A stretch of DNA of 64,000 nucleotides from Affinundibacterium amnicola (GTDB lineage Bacteria; Pseudomonadota; Gammaproteobacteria; Burkholderiales; Burkholderiaceae_D): assembly GCF_014284275.1 (NCBI RefSeq), contig NZ_JACOFU010000007.1:184975-248974 (forward strand). Direction: 5' to 3'. Every line of letters starts with the position of its first letter. The stretch's first letter is position 1. A program made the translations under genes and the position numbers. The notes under the pieces were generated by a model. That model ran no database searches. It was not told the origin of the DNA and saw nothing but the letters and a program-made list of their open reading frames with translations. Below, one piece after another: positions 50,792 through 59,423 of this stretch.

Positions 50792-50828
50792 TGTATTAAA
50801 TTTAATACGATGTATCACTTTTAATACA
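50792..50828. promoter_or_regulatory. Tandem 18-bp TGTA-N10-TAC(A/G) dyads, likely activator sites
   Basis: Site 1 TGTATTAAATTTAATACG (50792-50809, with a perfect 16-bp palindrome inside) and site 2 TGTATCACTTTTAATACA (50811-50828) are 19 bases apart centre to centre. They share the 18-bp outline of TyrR boxes (TGTAAA-N6-TTTACA). They lie about 180-215 bases upstream of the predicted sigma-54 start, a normal enhancer distance. Confidence 0.6.
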
Positions 50829-50954
50829 AACATCAAGATCCGGGAGACGGATTTTCACCGCTAACAAATTGAATCTCTTCGCGCTAGCATTAACGTTATA
50901 GCTCGATTTACAATCCTAAATATACATAAACTAAAGAACAATTAATTAACAAAA

Positions 50955-52055
50955 ATGATGAACGCCAACAATGAGCAAAAAATTGATGCTCCCCAAAATA
51001 TCAAATGGCCTTTCGCCCCCATCGCGGATGCGAATGCTGTTCAAGCTGACTATGGCGATTTGCTTGTCTTAACAACACTGGGGGAGTTATACGGACTAAA
51101 TTTGGATACCGGTGTTCAAATAAAATTGTGCGAAGTCGCCTTACCAAAGATAGATCATTCAAATGACCATGAACATTTTGGTATTTCAAAATTTCGACTG
51201 CACTCATCCTTTGACGGCAAATACTCCGCAGTTGTTATTGACCACGGTCAGATTGGGATGCTCATAGAAACAAGTTGCGGGAGGATAATCACGCATCTCA
51301 ATGGTGGCAACTACTGCGAAGAGACTGTGCCATTCAGTGCATGCTTTATTCATATCGAAGGGCAAGATTTACTAATCCATCGAACTGATTGGAATCGGCT
51401 CGATGTGACCGATCCAGTCAGTGGACAAATCATTACAAATCGATTGATAGCGCCTTATGATTCTCCAGAAAAAAGACCTGAACACTATCTCGACTACTTT
51501 CATGGAAAACTAATCCCTAGTCCTAACAACAATCAACTATTCGACGATGGTTGGGTCTGGCATCCATTGTCAGTTCCACGAACTTGGTCAATCAAGCAGT
51601 GGCTGACTACCTATCCTTGGGAAAGCGAAGATGGCGACTCAATAATCGATTTTCCGCTAGGCGACGATTGGAGTATTCCAGCATGTTGGATCGATGATCA
51701 CCACATCGCAATGTGGGGAATCCCCATTTGGGATAAAGACGAGGAAATGGAAATGAGAGCAGGTTCGGGAATAGCGATTTATAGCCTTAGTAATTCGCAG
51801 GCAACAATCAAAAAAAGTATCCCCATACCAAACAAAAATAAATGCATTTACCTATTTTCAAATGGCAGACAACTCTATGCAGTGACGGATGCGGGAACGA
51901 CTATATGGGACATCAATTCCGAACAACAAGTGTGTCAATTAGCCGATTTCATTCCACAAATTCACAACAAGCACAACGGCTTGCTTATTGCTTTTAATGC
52001 GAACTCGATCAGCACACTTTCCCTATCAACAATAAAATTTAATAGCGAAAACTAA
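50955..52055 (+). CDS. Uncharacterised protein, possibly beta-propeller-like
   Basis: The 366-residue soluble protein has no signal peptide and no family I can name. Repeated short blocks such as YGDLLVLTTLGELYGLNLDT, GKYSAVVIDHGQIGMLIETS and GRQLYAVTDAGTTIWDINSE look like blades of a beta-propeller, ending in a WD-like TIWDI. It is rich in Asp, Asn and Ile and AT-rich, unlike neighbouring core genes, which suggests accessory DNA. It is transcribed away from alr and shares the upstream region with the TyrR-box-like sites. An ATG one codon later is also possible. Confidence 0.65.
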   Translation: MMNANNEQKIDAPQNIKWPFAPIADANAVQADYGDLLVLTTLGELYGLNLDTGVQIKLCEVALPKIDHSNDHEHFGISKFRLHSSFDGKYSAVVIDHGQIGMLIETSCGRIITHLNGGNYCEETVPFSACFIHIEGQDLLIHRTDWNRLDVTDPVSGQIITNRLIAPYDSPEKRPEHYLDYFHGKLIPSPNNNQLFDDGWVWHPLSVPRTWSIKQWLTTYPWESEDGDSIIDFPLGDDWSIPACWIDDHHIAMWGIPIWDKDEEMEMRAGSGIAIYSLSNSQATIKKSIPIPNKNKCIYLFSNGRQLYAVTDAGTTIWDINSEQQVCQLADFIPQIHNKHNGLLIAFNANSISTLSLSTIKFNSEN

Positions 52056-52105
52056 CGACCACCGGAAAAATGACTTGCAACTTTTTAGAGGAAAGCTGCT
52101 CCCTC

Positions 52106-53173
52106 CTAAGCACCCCACAAATCCCCGTTCGGATTCGTGCGTGGTGCGGTCAAACCAAAATGCTCATAAGCACTAGCCGTCGCAATACGCCCACGTGGTG
52201 TACGTTGTAGATAGCCTTGTTGAATCAGATATGGTTCCAACACGTCTTCAATGGTATCGCGCTCTTCGCCGATGGCTGCGGCGACATTATCCAAACCGAC
52301 GGGGCCACCGCCAAACTTGAACAAAATCGCTTCAAGTAATTTTCTGTCCATCAAATCAAAACCAACGCCATCCACATCTAGCATCTTCAATGCTGCATCT
52401 GCCATGGGTTTGGTGATTTCTCCATTGCCTTTCACTTGTACATAATCACGCACACGGCGCAACAAACGATTAGCAATCCGTGGCGTGCCTCGTGCACGTT
52501 TGGCGATTTCAAATGCACCATCTTCTTTGATTGGAACTTCCAACAATGACGCCGAACGGGTCACGATACGACTTAATTCTTCTGCGGTGTAAAACTCCAG
52601 CCGCGCCACAATACCAAAACGATCACGCAAAGGATTGGTCAACATGCCTGCACGCGTAGTCGCGCCAACCAAAGTGAATGGCTGCAAATCCAGTTTAACT
52701 GAACGTGCGGCAGGTCCTTCACCGATCATGATGTCGATTTGGTAGTCTTCTAAAGCAGGATACAAAATCTCTTCGACCACAGGCGAGAGGCGATGAATTT
52801 CATCGATGAACAAAACATCGTTGGCTTCGAGATTGGTCAACAAAGCGGCCAAGTCACCCGCACGTTCTAAAACTGGCCCCGAAGTTTGGCGCAAATTCAC
52901 ACCCATTTCGCGTGCAATGATATGCGCCAAGGTTGTCTTACCCAAGCCCGGTGGACCAAATAACAATGTGTGATCGAGCGCTTCCTTGCGCTGGCGCGCC
53001 GCACCGATAAAGATCTCAAGCTGATCGCGGATTTTTTCTTGCCCCACATATTCATCAAGCTGCTTAGGGCGCAAGGCACGCTCTATCGCCTCTTCGTTCG
53101 GAGAACTGGGCGTCGTCGCGATAATGCGCGTATCAACGAGTTGCGAGGTGAGATTGTCGGTTTGTATGCTCAT
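52106..53173 (-). CDS. ruvB: Holliday junction branch migration ATPase RuvB
   Basis: The 355-residue AAA+ protein has [20 protein letters not shown], Walker [13 protein letters not shown], Walker [10 protein letters not shown], sensor region [20 protein letters not shown] and a C-terminal winged helix ([24 protein letters not shown]). RuvB drives branch migration with RuvA. It lies 16 bases after ruvA in the same operon and ends the ruv cluster. Confidence 0.98.
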   Translation of the reverse strand: MSIQTDNLTSQLVDTRIIATTPSSPNEEAIERALRPKQLDEYVGQEKIRDQLEIFIGAARQRKEALDHTLLFGPPGLGKTTLAHIIAREMGVNLRQTSGPVLERAGDLAALLTNLEANDVLFIDEIHRLSPVVEEILYPALEDYQIDIMIGEGPAARSVKLDLQPFTLVGATTRAGMLTNPLRDRFGIVARLEFYTAEELSRIVTRSASLLEVPIKEDGAFEIAKRARGTPRIANRLLRRVRDYVQVKGNGEITKPMADAALKMLDVDGVGFDLMDRKLLEAILFKFGGGPVGLDNVAAAIGEERDTIEDVLEPYLIQQGYLQRTPRGRIATASAYEHFGLTAPRTNPNGDLWGA

Positions 53174-53189
53174 GTTTTTCTATTCGTGT

Positions 53190-53771
53190 TTAGCTCTTCG
53201 ACAAGGCTTTCAAAGCGGCCTTGATGCCATCCGAAACACCTGATCCTGCCGGCACTAGTTTCAACGCTGCCAATGCTTCTTTATCAGAATAACCAAGCGC
53301 CAATAAGGCGTTCAAAATATCAGAACTATGATCTCCCGCAGCAGCCGCAACACCAGCAGATCCTAGGTCTGCGCCCAGCTTACCTTTGAGTTCCAATAAC
53401 AAACGCTCTGCGGTTTTTTTACCGATACCGGGAACGCGCGTTAAGCGCCCGGCTTCTTGCAAGGTAATCGCCTGCGACAAATCAGCAACCGACATACCAG
53501 ATAAGATAGACAAAGCCGTACGTGCACCGACGCCGCTAATTTTGATTAACTGCTTGAATGTCGTACGCTCTTCAGCAGAACCAAAACCAAACAAGACATG
53601 CGCATCTTCACGGATCGCCAAATGTGTCAGCAAAGCCACTTTTTCACCTAGTGCAGGCAAATTATAAAATGTACTCATAGGGACATCGATTTCGTAACCG
53701 ACGCCTTGGCAATCGACCATGATTTGCGGCGGGTTCTTTTCGATCAGGGTTCCGGCGATACGACCTATCAT
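53190..53771 (-). CDS. ruvA: Holliday junction-binding protein RuvA
   Basis: The 193-residue protein shows [20 protein letters not shown] (OB domain), two helix-hairpin-helix regions ([36 protein letters not shown]) and a C-terminal UBA-like domain III ([20 protein letters not shown]). It binds four-way junctions and recruits RuvB. It is separated from ruvC by a hypothetical gene and a long palindromic element, although ruvC-ruvA-ruvB are usually contiguous in this order. Confidence 0.98.
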   Translation of the reverse strand: MIGRIAGTLIEKNPPQIMVDCQGVGYEIDVPMSTFYNLPALGEKVALLTHLAIREDAHVLFGFGSAEERTTFKQLIKISGVGARTALSILSGMSVADLSQAITLQEAGRLTRVPGIGKKTAERLLLELKGKLGADLGSAGVAAAAGDHSSDILNALLALGYSDKEALAALKLVPAGSGVSDGIKAALKALSKS

Positions 53772-53906
53772 GCTGTGCTTTCGTACTGTATAAATAAGCA
53801 GTGATAGTAAACTATTCTTGAAGTCTTGTGGTGGCGATGTTTTTGTTGAATTGTTGAATTGTTGGTTTCAAATCCTTCCACTGATTAGCTTAACTGAACG
53901 TTCACT

Positions 53907-54464
53907 GGTCGGGTGTGGCCCGACAGCCAATTACCTTTTTTGCTTCTCCAAAAAAGGTAATCCAAAAAAGGCGACCGTAGACTCGCCCCTTCGGGGTGCT
54001 TACGCTTCGCTTCAGCATAATTTGTGCATGTCAAAAAATGGGGCGTTGCGAAAACTCGCTTCGCTCAGACATTCGCAACCCTGATCCCATTTTCTGCCAC
54101 GCACAAATTACATCGTCTCAAACGGGCGTAGGTCAAAAGCAAAGTCAAAAACAACGACCTACAACTGCTATTCGAGACATGAACGTCCGTCGGTACTGAT
54201 TGTTTTGGTGTTGACTTTGTTTTTGACCTTGTTTTTGACTTTGTTTTTGTTTTTGACGCCGTTCCACTTCTGACACTGCCAATTGTGCGAGGCAGAAATG
54301 GGAAAAAGAGAGTCAGATGTTTGAGCGCAGCGAGTTTCTGACTCTCCCCATTTTTGCCTCGCGCAATTGGGAAGCCGAAGGCCAGTGGCAGCGTGGTCGC
54401 CTTCTTTTGCTTACTTTTCTTGGCGAAGCAAGAAAAGTGAGTGGCTGTCGGGCCACACCCGACC
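53907..54464. mobile_element. 558-bp nested palindromic element with 23-bp perfect terminal inverted repeats
   Basis: Terminal arms at 53907-53929 (GGTCGGGTGTGGCCCGACAG then CCA) and 54442-54464 are exact inverted copies. Just inside, each end has a local hairpin: TTACCTTTTTT/AAAAAAGGTAA (53931-53960) and CTTACTTTTCTTG/CAAGAAAAGTGAG (54410-54441). Then GGCGACC (53970) faces GGTCGCC (54395). Further in are two similar hairpin modules, 54018-54110 and 54279-54370. The centre holds GTAGGTC/GACCTAC and a TTTTTGAC-rich run (54211-54257). No transposase or credible ORF is present and no target duplication was found. I class it as a MITE-like or structured dispersed repeat. Confidence 0.75.
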
Positions 54465-54539
54465 TGCTAACTCAAAATCGCATATAAAACTGAAGAGAAC
54501 ACAAAAGAAAAATACCCTCTTTTATGTGGACAAGGGCGT

Positions 54540-54944
54540 TCAATTTTTCTTTTTCACCACAACTATTCCGATATCAGGAACTGCTCCAAAGAAACCCTTA
54601 TCTATAGCTAGGATAGATTGCTTAATTTTCAAATCACGCGGTGAGTGACAAACTAACAATTGAGATATTGCAAAGCATTCAACACCTGACGTATCACCAA
54701 TTGTAGACTCAAAAAACTCATTTACATCCTTGGAAGACATCTCAATAACTGACTTTTCCACTGCATCTTCAGATTTATCATCTCGAACAATAGCAATTAA
54801 TTTCCCTCTATTTCTCTCCACCACAAAAGTCCGTGAACTTTCTGTATCGATTTTGATTTCATACTTTCCGACCATCCAATCGGCAGCACCAACAGTTTTT
54901 TGAATGAAAAAAAACAGAACGAATATAAAAAAGATTCTCGTCAT
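54540..54944 (-). CDS. Small exported protein, unknown
   Basis: The 134-residue protein has GGGAGA 4 bases before its ATG and a signal-like N-terminus (TRIFFIFVLFFFIQKTVGAA). The mature domain begins DWMVGKYEIKIDTESSRTFV and contains two cysteines (GVECFAISQLLVCHSP) that could form a disulfide. I recognise no family. It is AT-rich and sits between ruvC and the 558-bp palindromic element, inside a normally contiguous ruvC-ruvA pair, so it looks like an insertion. It probably acts in the periplasm. Confidence 0.62.
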   Translation of the reverse strand: MTRIFFIFVLFFFIQKTVGAADWMVGKYEIKIDTESSRTFVVERNRGKLIAIVRDDKSEDAVEKSVIEMSSKDVNEFFESTIGDTSGVECFAISQLLVCHSPRDLKIKQSILAIDKGFFGAVPDIGIVVVKKKN

Positions 54945-54977
54945 CTAATCTCCCATTAGAAACCAATTAAAAAACCG

Positions 54978-55520
54978 CTACCCAATCAACCTACCCGCCT
55001 TAACCCGCAATCCCTTCTTAGCCAACTCGGGCGCAATCGCACCTAAAGTCTTCAAAGTATCACCACTATGCGCATGACAAATAGCAACACCCAATGCATC
55101 GGCGGCGTCAGAGCTAGGCGTACCAGATAAACACAACAAACGTTGCACCATATCCTGCACTTGTTCTTTCTTCGCTTTACCGTGACCAACAACACCTTGC
55201 TTAACTTGCAGCGCAGTGTATTCAGCAACGTTTAACTCAGCTTGCACCAATGCGCAAATCGCCGCCCCGCGCGCCTGACCAAGTAATAGTGTGGATTGAG
55301 GATTGACGTTGACGAATACCTTCTCAATTGCAGCGCAATCAGGTTGATAGGTTTGGATGATTTCCGTAACGCCGGAGAGGATTGTTTTAAGGCGTTCAGG
55401 CAAAGTGCCCTCGACCGTTTTGATGGTACCTGAAGCGATGTAAGTGAGCTTACTGCCCTGCTTATGGATAACACCGAAACCTGTGGTGCGCAAGCCGGGA
55501 TCGATGCCTAGGATTTTCAT
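54978..55520 (-). CDS. ruvC: Crossover junction endodeoxyribonuclease RuvC
   Basis: The 180-residue RNase H-fold nuclease has [18 protein letters not shown] (first catalytic Asp), [20 protein letters not shown] (Glu), and [17 protein letters not shown] (Asp pair), so all acidic residues are present. It resolves Holliday junctions formed by RuvAB. It lies downstream of purH in the usual order, but about 700 bases of repeats and a broken gene separate the two. Confidence 0.97.
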   Translation of the reverse strand: MKILGIDPGLRTTGFGVIHKQGSKLTYIASGTIKTVEGTLPERLKTILSGVTEIIQTYQPDCAAIEKVFVNVNPQSTLLLGQARGAAICALVQAELNVAEYTALQVKQGVVGHGKAKKEQVQDMVQRLLCLSGTPSSDAADALGVAICHAHSGDTLKTLGAIAPELAKKGLRVKAGRLIG

Positions 55521-55630
55521 TGGTGTTTGTTTTCTGTGTATGAATTTGTTGCTAAATTATACGCAGGTCTTGTGCGTTCGCGTGTTGTACTTCTGATCCC
55601 TAATTACTTTTGTTGTCGCTCAACGAACGC

Positions 55631-55768
55631 CACTGGATTCCTGCCTTCGCAGGAATGACGGTTAACAAATGCAGGGCATGGCTTTAAATTTTTCAGCTTC
55701 GCTTCCCAACACAAAACTGCAAACAATAAACTATTTACCGTCGCTCCTGCGAAGGCAGGAGCCCAGTG
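55631..55768. repeat. Second inverted pair of REP-like units
   Basis: CACTGGATTCCTGCCTTCGC then AGGAATGACG (55631-55660) faces the inverted unit CGTCGCTCCTGCGAAGGCAG then GAGCCCAGTG (55739-55768), about 78 bases apart. Each has a CCTGC-CTTC-GCAGG-type hairpin. It is the same family as the pair at 12066-12140, with a different central base. Confidence 0.75.
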
Positions 55769-55809
55769 TCGGCGGTTCAACGCTGATAAAAGCTGGGGCA
55801 AAACAGTCA

Positions 55810-56103
55810 CTAGAAAATCGAATCATACAAATCATTCCAATAAGGATTCGTCGCCTCTATCAGATTAATCTTCTACTCTCGTTTCCATTTCTTAATTTGC
55901 TTTTCACGCACAATCGCGCCTTCGATAGAATCGCAGGCCTCAAACGAAACAAGTTTGTCCACGCCATACTTTTCAGTAAAGCTTGGTACAAACTTGTTTT
56001 TATGCTGAAAGACTCGCTGAATCAGATCACTTGTTACACCGCAATACAAGGTGCCATTACGATCACTCGCGAGAATATAGACGAACGCGATAGAGGAAAA
56101 TAA
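55810..56103 (-). pseudogene. GIY-YIG nuclease family gene, broken (no start codon, in-frame TAG)
   Basis: Translating the minus strand gives FVYILASDRNGTLYCGVTSD, then LIQRVFQHKNKFVPSFTEKY and AIVREKQIKKWKRE, a UPF0213/GIY-YIG single-domain nuclease. A TAG at 55873-55875 follows KKWKRE, where the family normally has Trp (TGG). The frame resumes KINLIEATNPYWNDLYDSIF and stops at 55810-55812, the expected C-terminus. Upstream, no ATG, GTG or TTG lies between the in-frame TGA at 56116-56118 and the domain. The 5' end runs into the arm of a palindromic element, which may have removed the start. Base identities were read directly; loss of function is inferred. Confidence 0.78.
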
Positions 56104-56225
56104 TGCGCCTGGAATTCAAGTATCGAGATGCAGTTCAAGGCGCAAAGCGGAGCAATACGTCGGTATTGCGAGCATTTGCAACGCTGAAATGCGCTCGATA
56201 ATTGGATTCAAGGCGTATTATTTAA
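56097..56225. repeat. Palindromic element, copy A, overlapping the purH stop codon
   Basis: Outer arms begin AATAATGCGCCTGGAATTCA at about 56099 and are matched by the inverse at about 56192-56221, 25 of 29 positions and two of the rest G-T. The core runs CAAGGCGC (56136-56143), inner hairpin GCAATAC-GTCG-GTATTGC (56152-56169), GCGAGCATTTGCAAC, CGC. The purH TAA (56222-56224) lies at the edge of the right arm. A second copy with the same core but different arms is at 63912-64000. Confidence 0.72.
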
Positions 56226-57787
56226 TGACGGAAGTGACGCACACCTGTGTACAACATCACCACACCACGTTCATCCGCAGCATCAATCACTTCTTGATCG
56301 CGCATAGAACCACCCGGATGAATCACGCAAGTTGCGCCAGCATCGACCACAACATCGAGACCATCGCGGAATGGGAAGAATGCGTCAGACGCGACTGCGG
56401 AACCTTGCAAAGTCAAACCCGCGTTTTGTGCTTTGATTGAAGCGATACGTGCAGAATCGATACGGCTCATTTGACCTGCGCCTACACCTAAAGTCATACC
56501 ATTGCCACAGAACACAATCGCATTCGATTTCACATATTTAGCGACGCGCCATGCGAACATCATGTCGGCCATTTGTTGCGGTGTCGGTTGCAATTTACTG
56601 ACGACGCGTACATCGGCTGGCAAGACGTTTTTCGCGTCTGGTGCCTGAACTAACAAGCCCCCACCGACACGTTTTACATCGTATTGATTAACACCAGAAC
56701 CCAAAGGAATTTCTAACAAACGCACGTTTTGTTTTGCAGCGAAAATTTGCTTGGCTTCTGCTGTGAACGACGGTGCGATCAAGACTTCAACGAATTGTTT
56801 TGCGACCGCTTCTGCTGCTGCGCCATCACATACGGTGTTGAAAGCGATAATGCCGCCGAAGGCTGAAGTTGGATCTGTTTGCAATGCTTTGCTATAGGCT
56901 TCCAATGCTGTCGCGCCAATTGCTACGCCGCATGGATTTGCATGTTTAACGATCACGCATGCGCCAGTGTCGAAAGATTTTACGCATTCCCAAGCTGCAT
57001 CAGCATCCGCGATATTGTTGTAAGACAGCTCTTTACCTTGCAATTGCGTGTAGTTCGCCAATGCACCCGCGACTGGTGCCAGATCACGGTAGAAAGAAGC
57101 AGATTGATGTGGATTTTCACCGTAACGCATCTCTTGAACTTTTTCGAAATGCATATTCAAAGTTTGTGGATAGGCACTACGTGTTGTGTGTGCTTTGTCT
57201 TCGCCCAAACTCGTCAAATAATTGGTGATTGCGCCATCGTATTGTGCAGTGTGCGCAAACACTTTTTTCGCCAGCATGAATTTTGTGTCATACGATACGA
57301 CGTTATTGCCCGTTTTCATTTCCGCCAAGACCGTTGCGTAATCAACAGGATCGCAAATCACCACCACGTCTTTATGATTTTTAGCTGATGAGCGCAACAT
57401 AGTTGGACCGCCGATATCAATATTTTCAATCGCATCTTCCAATGAACATTCCGCTTTAGCGACTGTTGCTTGGAATGGATAGAGATTAACGACCACCATA
57501 TCAATGGTTGGGATACCATGTTTTTCTAAAGCAGCCTGATGTTCAGGAAAATCGCGGCGCGCCAAAATCCCACCGTGTACTTTAGGATGCAAAGTCTTCA
57601 CACGACCATCTAGCATCTCTGGGAAACCTGTGTAATCAGCGACTTCGGTGACTGGCAATCCATTGTCAGCTAAGAGTTTGGCAGTACCGCCCGTGGACAA
57701 AAGTTTGACGCCCATAGCATTGAGTTCGCGTGCAAATTCGAGAACACCAGTTTTGTCCGAGACGGACAGGAGAGCTTGTTTGATCAT
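56222..57787 (-). CDS. purH: Bifunctional AICAR transformylase / IMP cyclohydrolase
   Basis: The 521-residue protein is full length. The N-terminal IMP cyclohydrolase domain begins [20 protein letters not shown] and has [20 protein letters not shown] and [17 protein letters not shown]. The C-terminal transformylase domain has the catalytic Lys-His pair in [12 protein letters not shown] and [12 protein letters not shown]. It makes IMP in the last two steps of de novo purine synthesis. It follows fis by 21 bases. Its stop codon is embedded in the arm of a palindromic repeat. Confidence 0.98.
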   Translation of the reverse strand: MIKQALLSVSDKTGVLEFARELNAMGVKLLSTGGTAKLLADNGLPVTEVADYTGFPEMLDGRVKTLHPKVHGGILARRDFPEHQAALEKHGIPTIDMVVVNLYPFQATVAKAECSLEDAIENIDIGGPTMLRSSAKNHKDVVVICDPVDYATVLAEMKTGNNVVSYDTKFMLAKKVFAHTAQYDGAITNYLTSLGEDKAHTTRSAYPQTLNMHFEKVQEMRYGENPHQSASFYRDLAPVAGALANYTQLQGKELSYNNIADADAAWECVKSFDTGACVIVKHANPCGVAIGATALEAYSKALQTDPTSAFGGIIAFNTVCDGAAAEAVAKQFVEVLIAPSFTAEAKQIFAAKQNVRLLEIPLGSGVNQYDVKRVGGGLLVQAPDAKNVLPADVRVVSKLQPTPQQMADMMFAWRVAKYVKSNAIVFCGNGMTLGVGAGQMSRIDSARIASIKAQNAGLTLQGSAVASDAFFPFRDGLDVVVDAGATCVIHPGGSMRDQEVIDAADERGVVMLYTGVRHFRH

Positions 57788-57808
57788 GATAGAGATAGGT
57801 AAATAAAA

Positions 57809-58042
57809 TTAAAGAAGACCGTGTTGCTGCAGTTTTTTGCGCAAGGTATTGCGATTAATACCGAGCATGTCTGCAGCCTGAGATTGATTGCTATCGGTGC
57901 GTGTCATGACCATTTCTAACATCGGTTTTTCAACCGCTAACACCACCATATCGTAAATATTTGAAGCGGGTTGTTCACCTAAATCGCGGAAATATTTTTC
58001 CAGATTTTTATGGACGGCTTCTTGAATGCTTTCTTTGCTCAT
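57809..58042 (-). CDS. fis: Fis family nucleoid-associated DNA-binding protein
   Basis: The 77-residue protein ends in the Fis/NtrC-type helix-turn-helix NQSQAADMLGINRNTLRKKL, with QQHGLL at the C-terminus. It is shorter than enterobacterial Fis (98 residues) at the N-terminus, as is normal in betaproteobacteria. It bends DNA and affects rRNA, recombination and replication control. It lies between dusB and purH; the dusB-fis pairing is conserved widely. Confidence 0.95.
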   Translation of the reverse strand: MSKESIQEAVHKNLEKYFRDLGEQPASNIYDMVVLAVEKPMLEMVMTRTDSNQSQAADMLGINRNTLRKKLQQHGLL

Positions 58043-58168
58043 ACTGAATTTTCTTCTTATTAATGAATTCCTCTTTTAAAAACCAAAGGGAATTCAAGGG
58101 TTAAACTAAATAAAACTTCCACCAAAATAGTGCGGACAAATCACACTAAATACCATTAGGAAAATGAC

Positions 58169-59215
58169 TCAAGCAGCTAAGGCTTGGGATAATTCCGGAG
58201 TTAATTCAGCACTCGTATCTATCTCGGAGGGGCGGTATTGTAACCGTTCTGTCGGTCGACTATCAAAAAACATTTTGACCGCCGCCAATTGCTCCTCACA
58301 AGTTTCCAACTTATTCATTTGTTGACGAAAGGCTTCGCCATCAATTAAATCTTCCACATACCAACCTATGTGTTTGCGCGCAGTACGCACGCCCATGAAC
58401 TCGCCATAAAATGCATAATGTTCGCGCAAATGACGATCGAGTAGCGCACTAACTTCCGACACCAAAGGCGCTGGCAAGTAAGTACCTGTTTTCAAATAAT
58501 GCTCGATTTCACGAAATATCCACGGTCTGCCTTGTGCAGCACGTCCAACCATAATTGCATCGGCACCCGTCACTTCCAACACGTACTTAGCTTTCTCTGG
58601 CGTTGTAATGTCACCGTTGGCAACCACAGGAATTTTGACCAAGGCTTTGACGGCTGCAATCGTGTCGTATTCAGCTGCGCCTTTGTAGCCATCAGCACGC
58701 GTGCGTCCATGCAAGGTTAACATCGCGATGCCAGCGGACTCCGCAATACGCGCTATCTGTAATGCATTCTTATTCGCTCTATCCCAGCCCGTGCGGAATT
58801 TCAAAGTGACAGGCACATCGACGGCAGACACCACTGCATCCAGAATCTCGCCAACCAATTTTTCATCTTGCAGCAAAGCTGAACCGCACCAAGCATTACA
58901 GACTTTTTTTACCGGGCAACCCATATTAATGTCGATAATTTGTGCACCTTTATCGACATTGTATTTAGCACATTCAGCCAACATCTTAGGATCAGCTCCA
59001 GCGATCTGCACCGCTTTCGGTTCCATTTCACCTTCGTGATTGGTGCGACGCGTGGACTTTTCGGTTTCCCATAGTTTAGGATTCGATGCGGCCATCTCTG
59101 ACACCGCATAACCCGCACCCAAGTCTTTGCACAATTGACGAAATGGTCTATCCGTCACACCAGCCATGGGCGCGACAAAAATATTATTCTTCAGCTGATA
59201 GGAGCCAATTCGCAC
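58169..59215 (-). CDS. dusB: tRNA-dihydrouridine synthase B
   Basis: The 348-residue FMN protein has APMAGVTDRPFRQLCKDLGA, IDINMGCPVKKVCNAWCGSA with the catalytic cysteine, TLHGRTRADGYKGAAEY and GADAIMVGRAAQGRPWIFRE. It reduces uridine in the tRNA D-loop. It begins the dusB-fis-purH cluster; 126 bases separate it from fis, so a separate fis promoter is possible. Confidence 0.97.
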   Translation of the reverse strand: MRIGSYQLKNNIFVAPMAGVTDRPFRQLCKDLGAGYAVSEMAASNPKLWETEKSTRRTNHEGEMEPKAVQIAGADPKMLAECAKYNVDKGAQIIDINMGCPVKKVCNAWCGSALLQDEKLVGEILDAVVSAVDVPVTLKFRTGWDRANKNALQIARIAESAGIAMLTLHGRTRADGYKGAAEYDTIAAVKALVKIPVVANGDITTPEKAKYVLEVTGADAIMVGRAAQGRPWIFREIEHYLKTGTYLPAPLVSEVSALLDRHLREHYAFYGEFMGVRTARKHIGWYVEDLIDGEAFRQQMNKLETCEEQLAAVKMFFDSRPTERLQYRPSEIDTSAELTPELSQALAA

Positions 59216-59423
59216 GATGTTAAAACCTTGGGAGTGTGGGAGGAATTTCGAGGAAGCGCTATTCTACCTGAAAAACTGCCTAAATAATTAGCAAAACCCT
59301 TCGCTTTCACGAACAATATTTTTTAATTTAGAGCAGATTTTCAATAGACTTTTTTGTGTTTTGTTGCTCAATTGCCGTCACACATTGCGTGTGGCGAACT
59401 GGAACATCAACAGTGAATACAAT

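Noticed and set aside
54367..54648. 93-residue plus-strand frame at the right end of the 558-bp element
   Set aside because: It is a translation of the palindrome arm (LLLTFLGEARK-like pattern in another frame) and runs antisense into the small exported-protein gene.
55669..56103. 144-residue plus-strand frame opposite the GIY-YIG region
   Set aside because: The minus strand encodes a recognisable nuclease; this frame is its antisense plus a REP unit.
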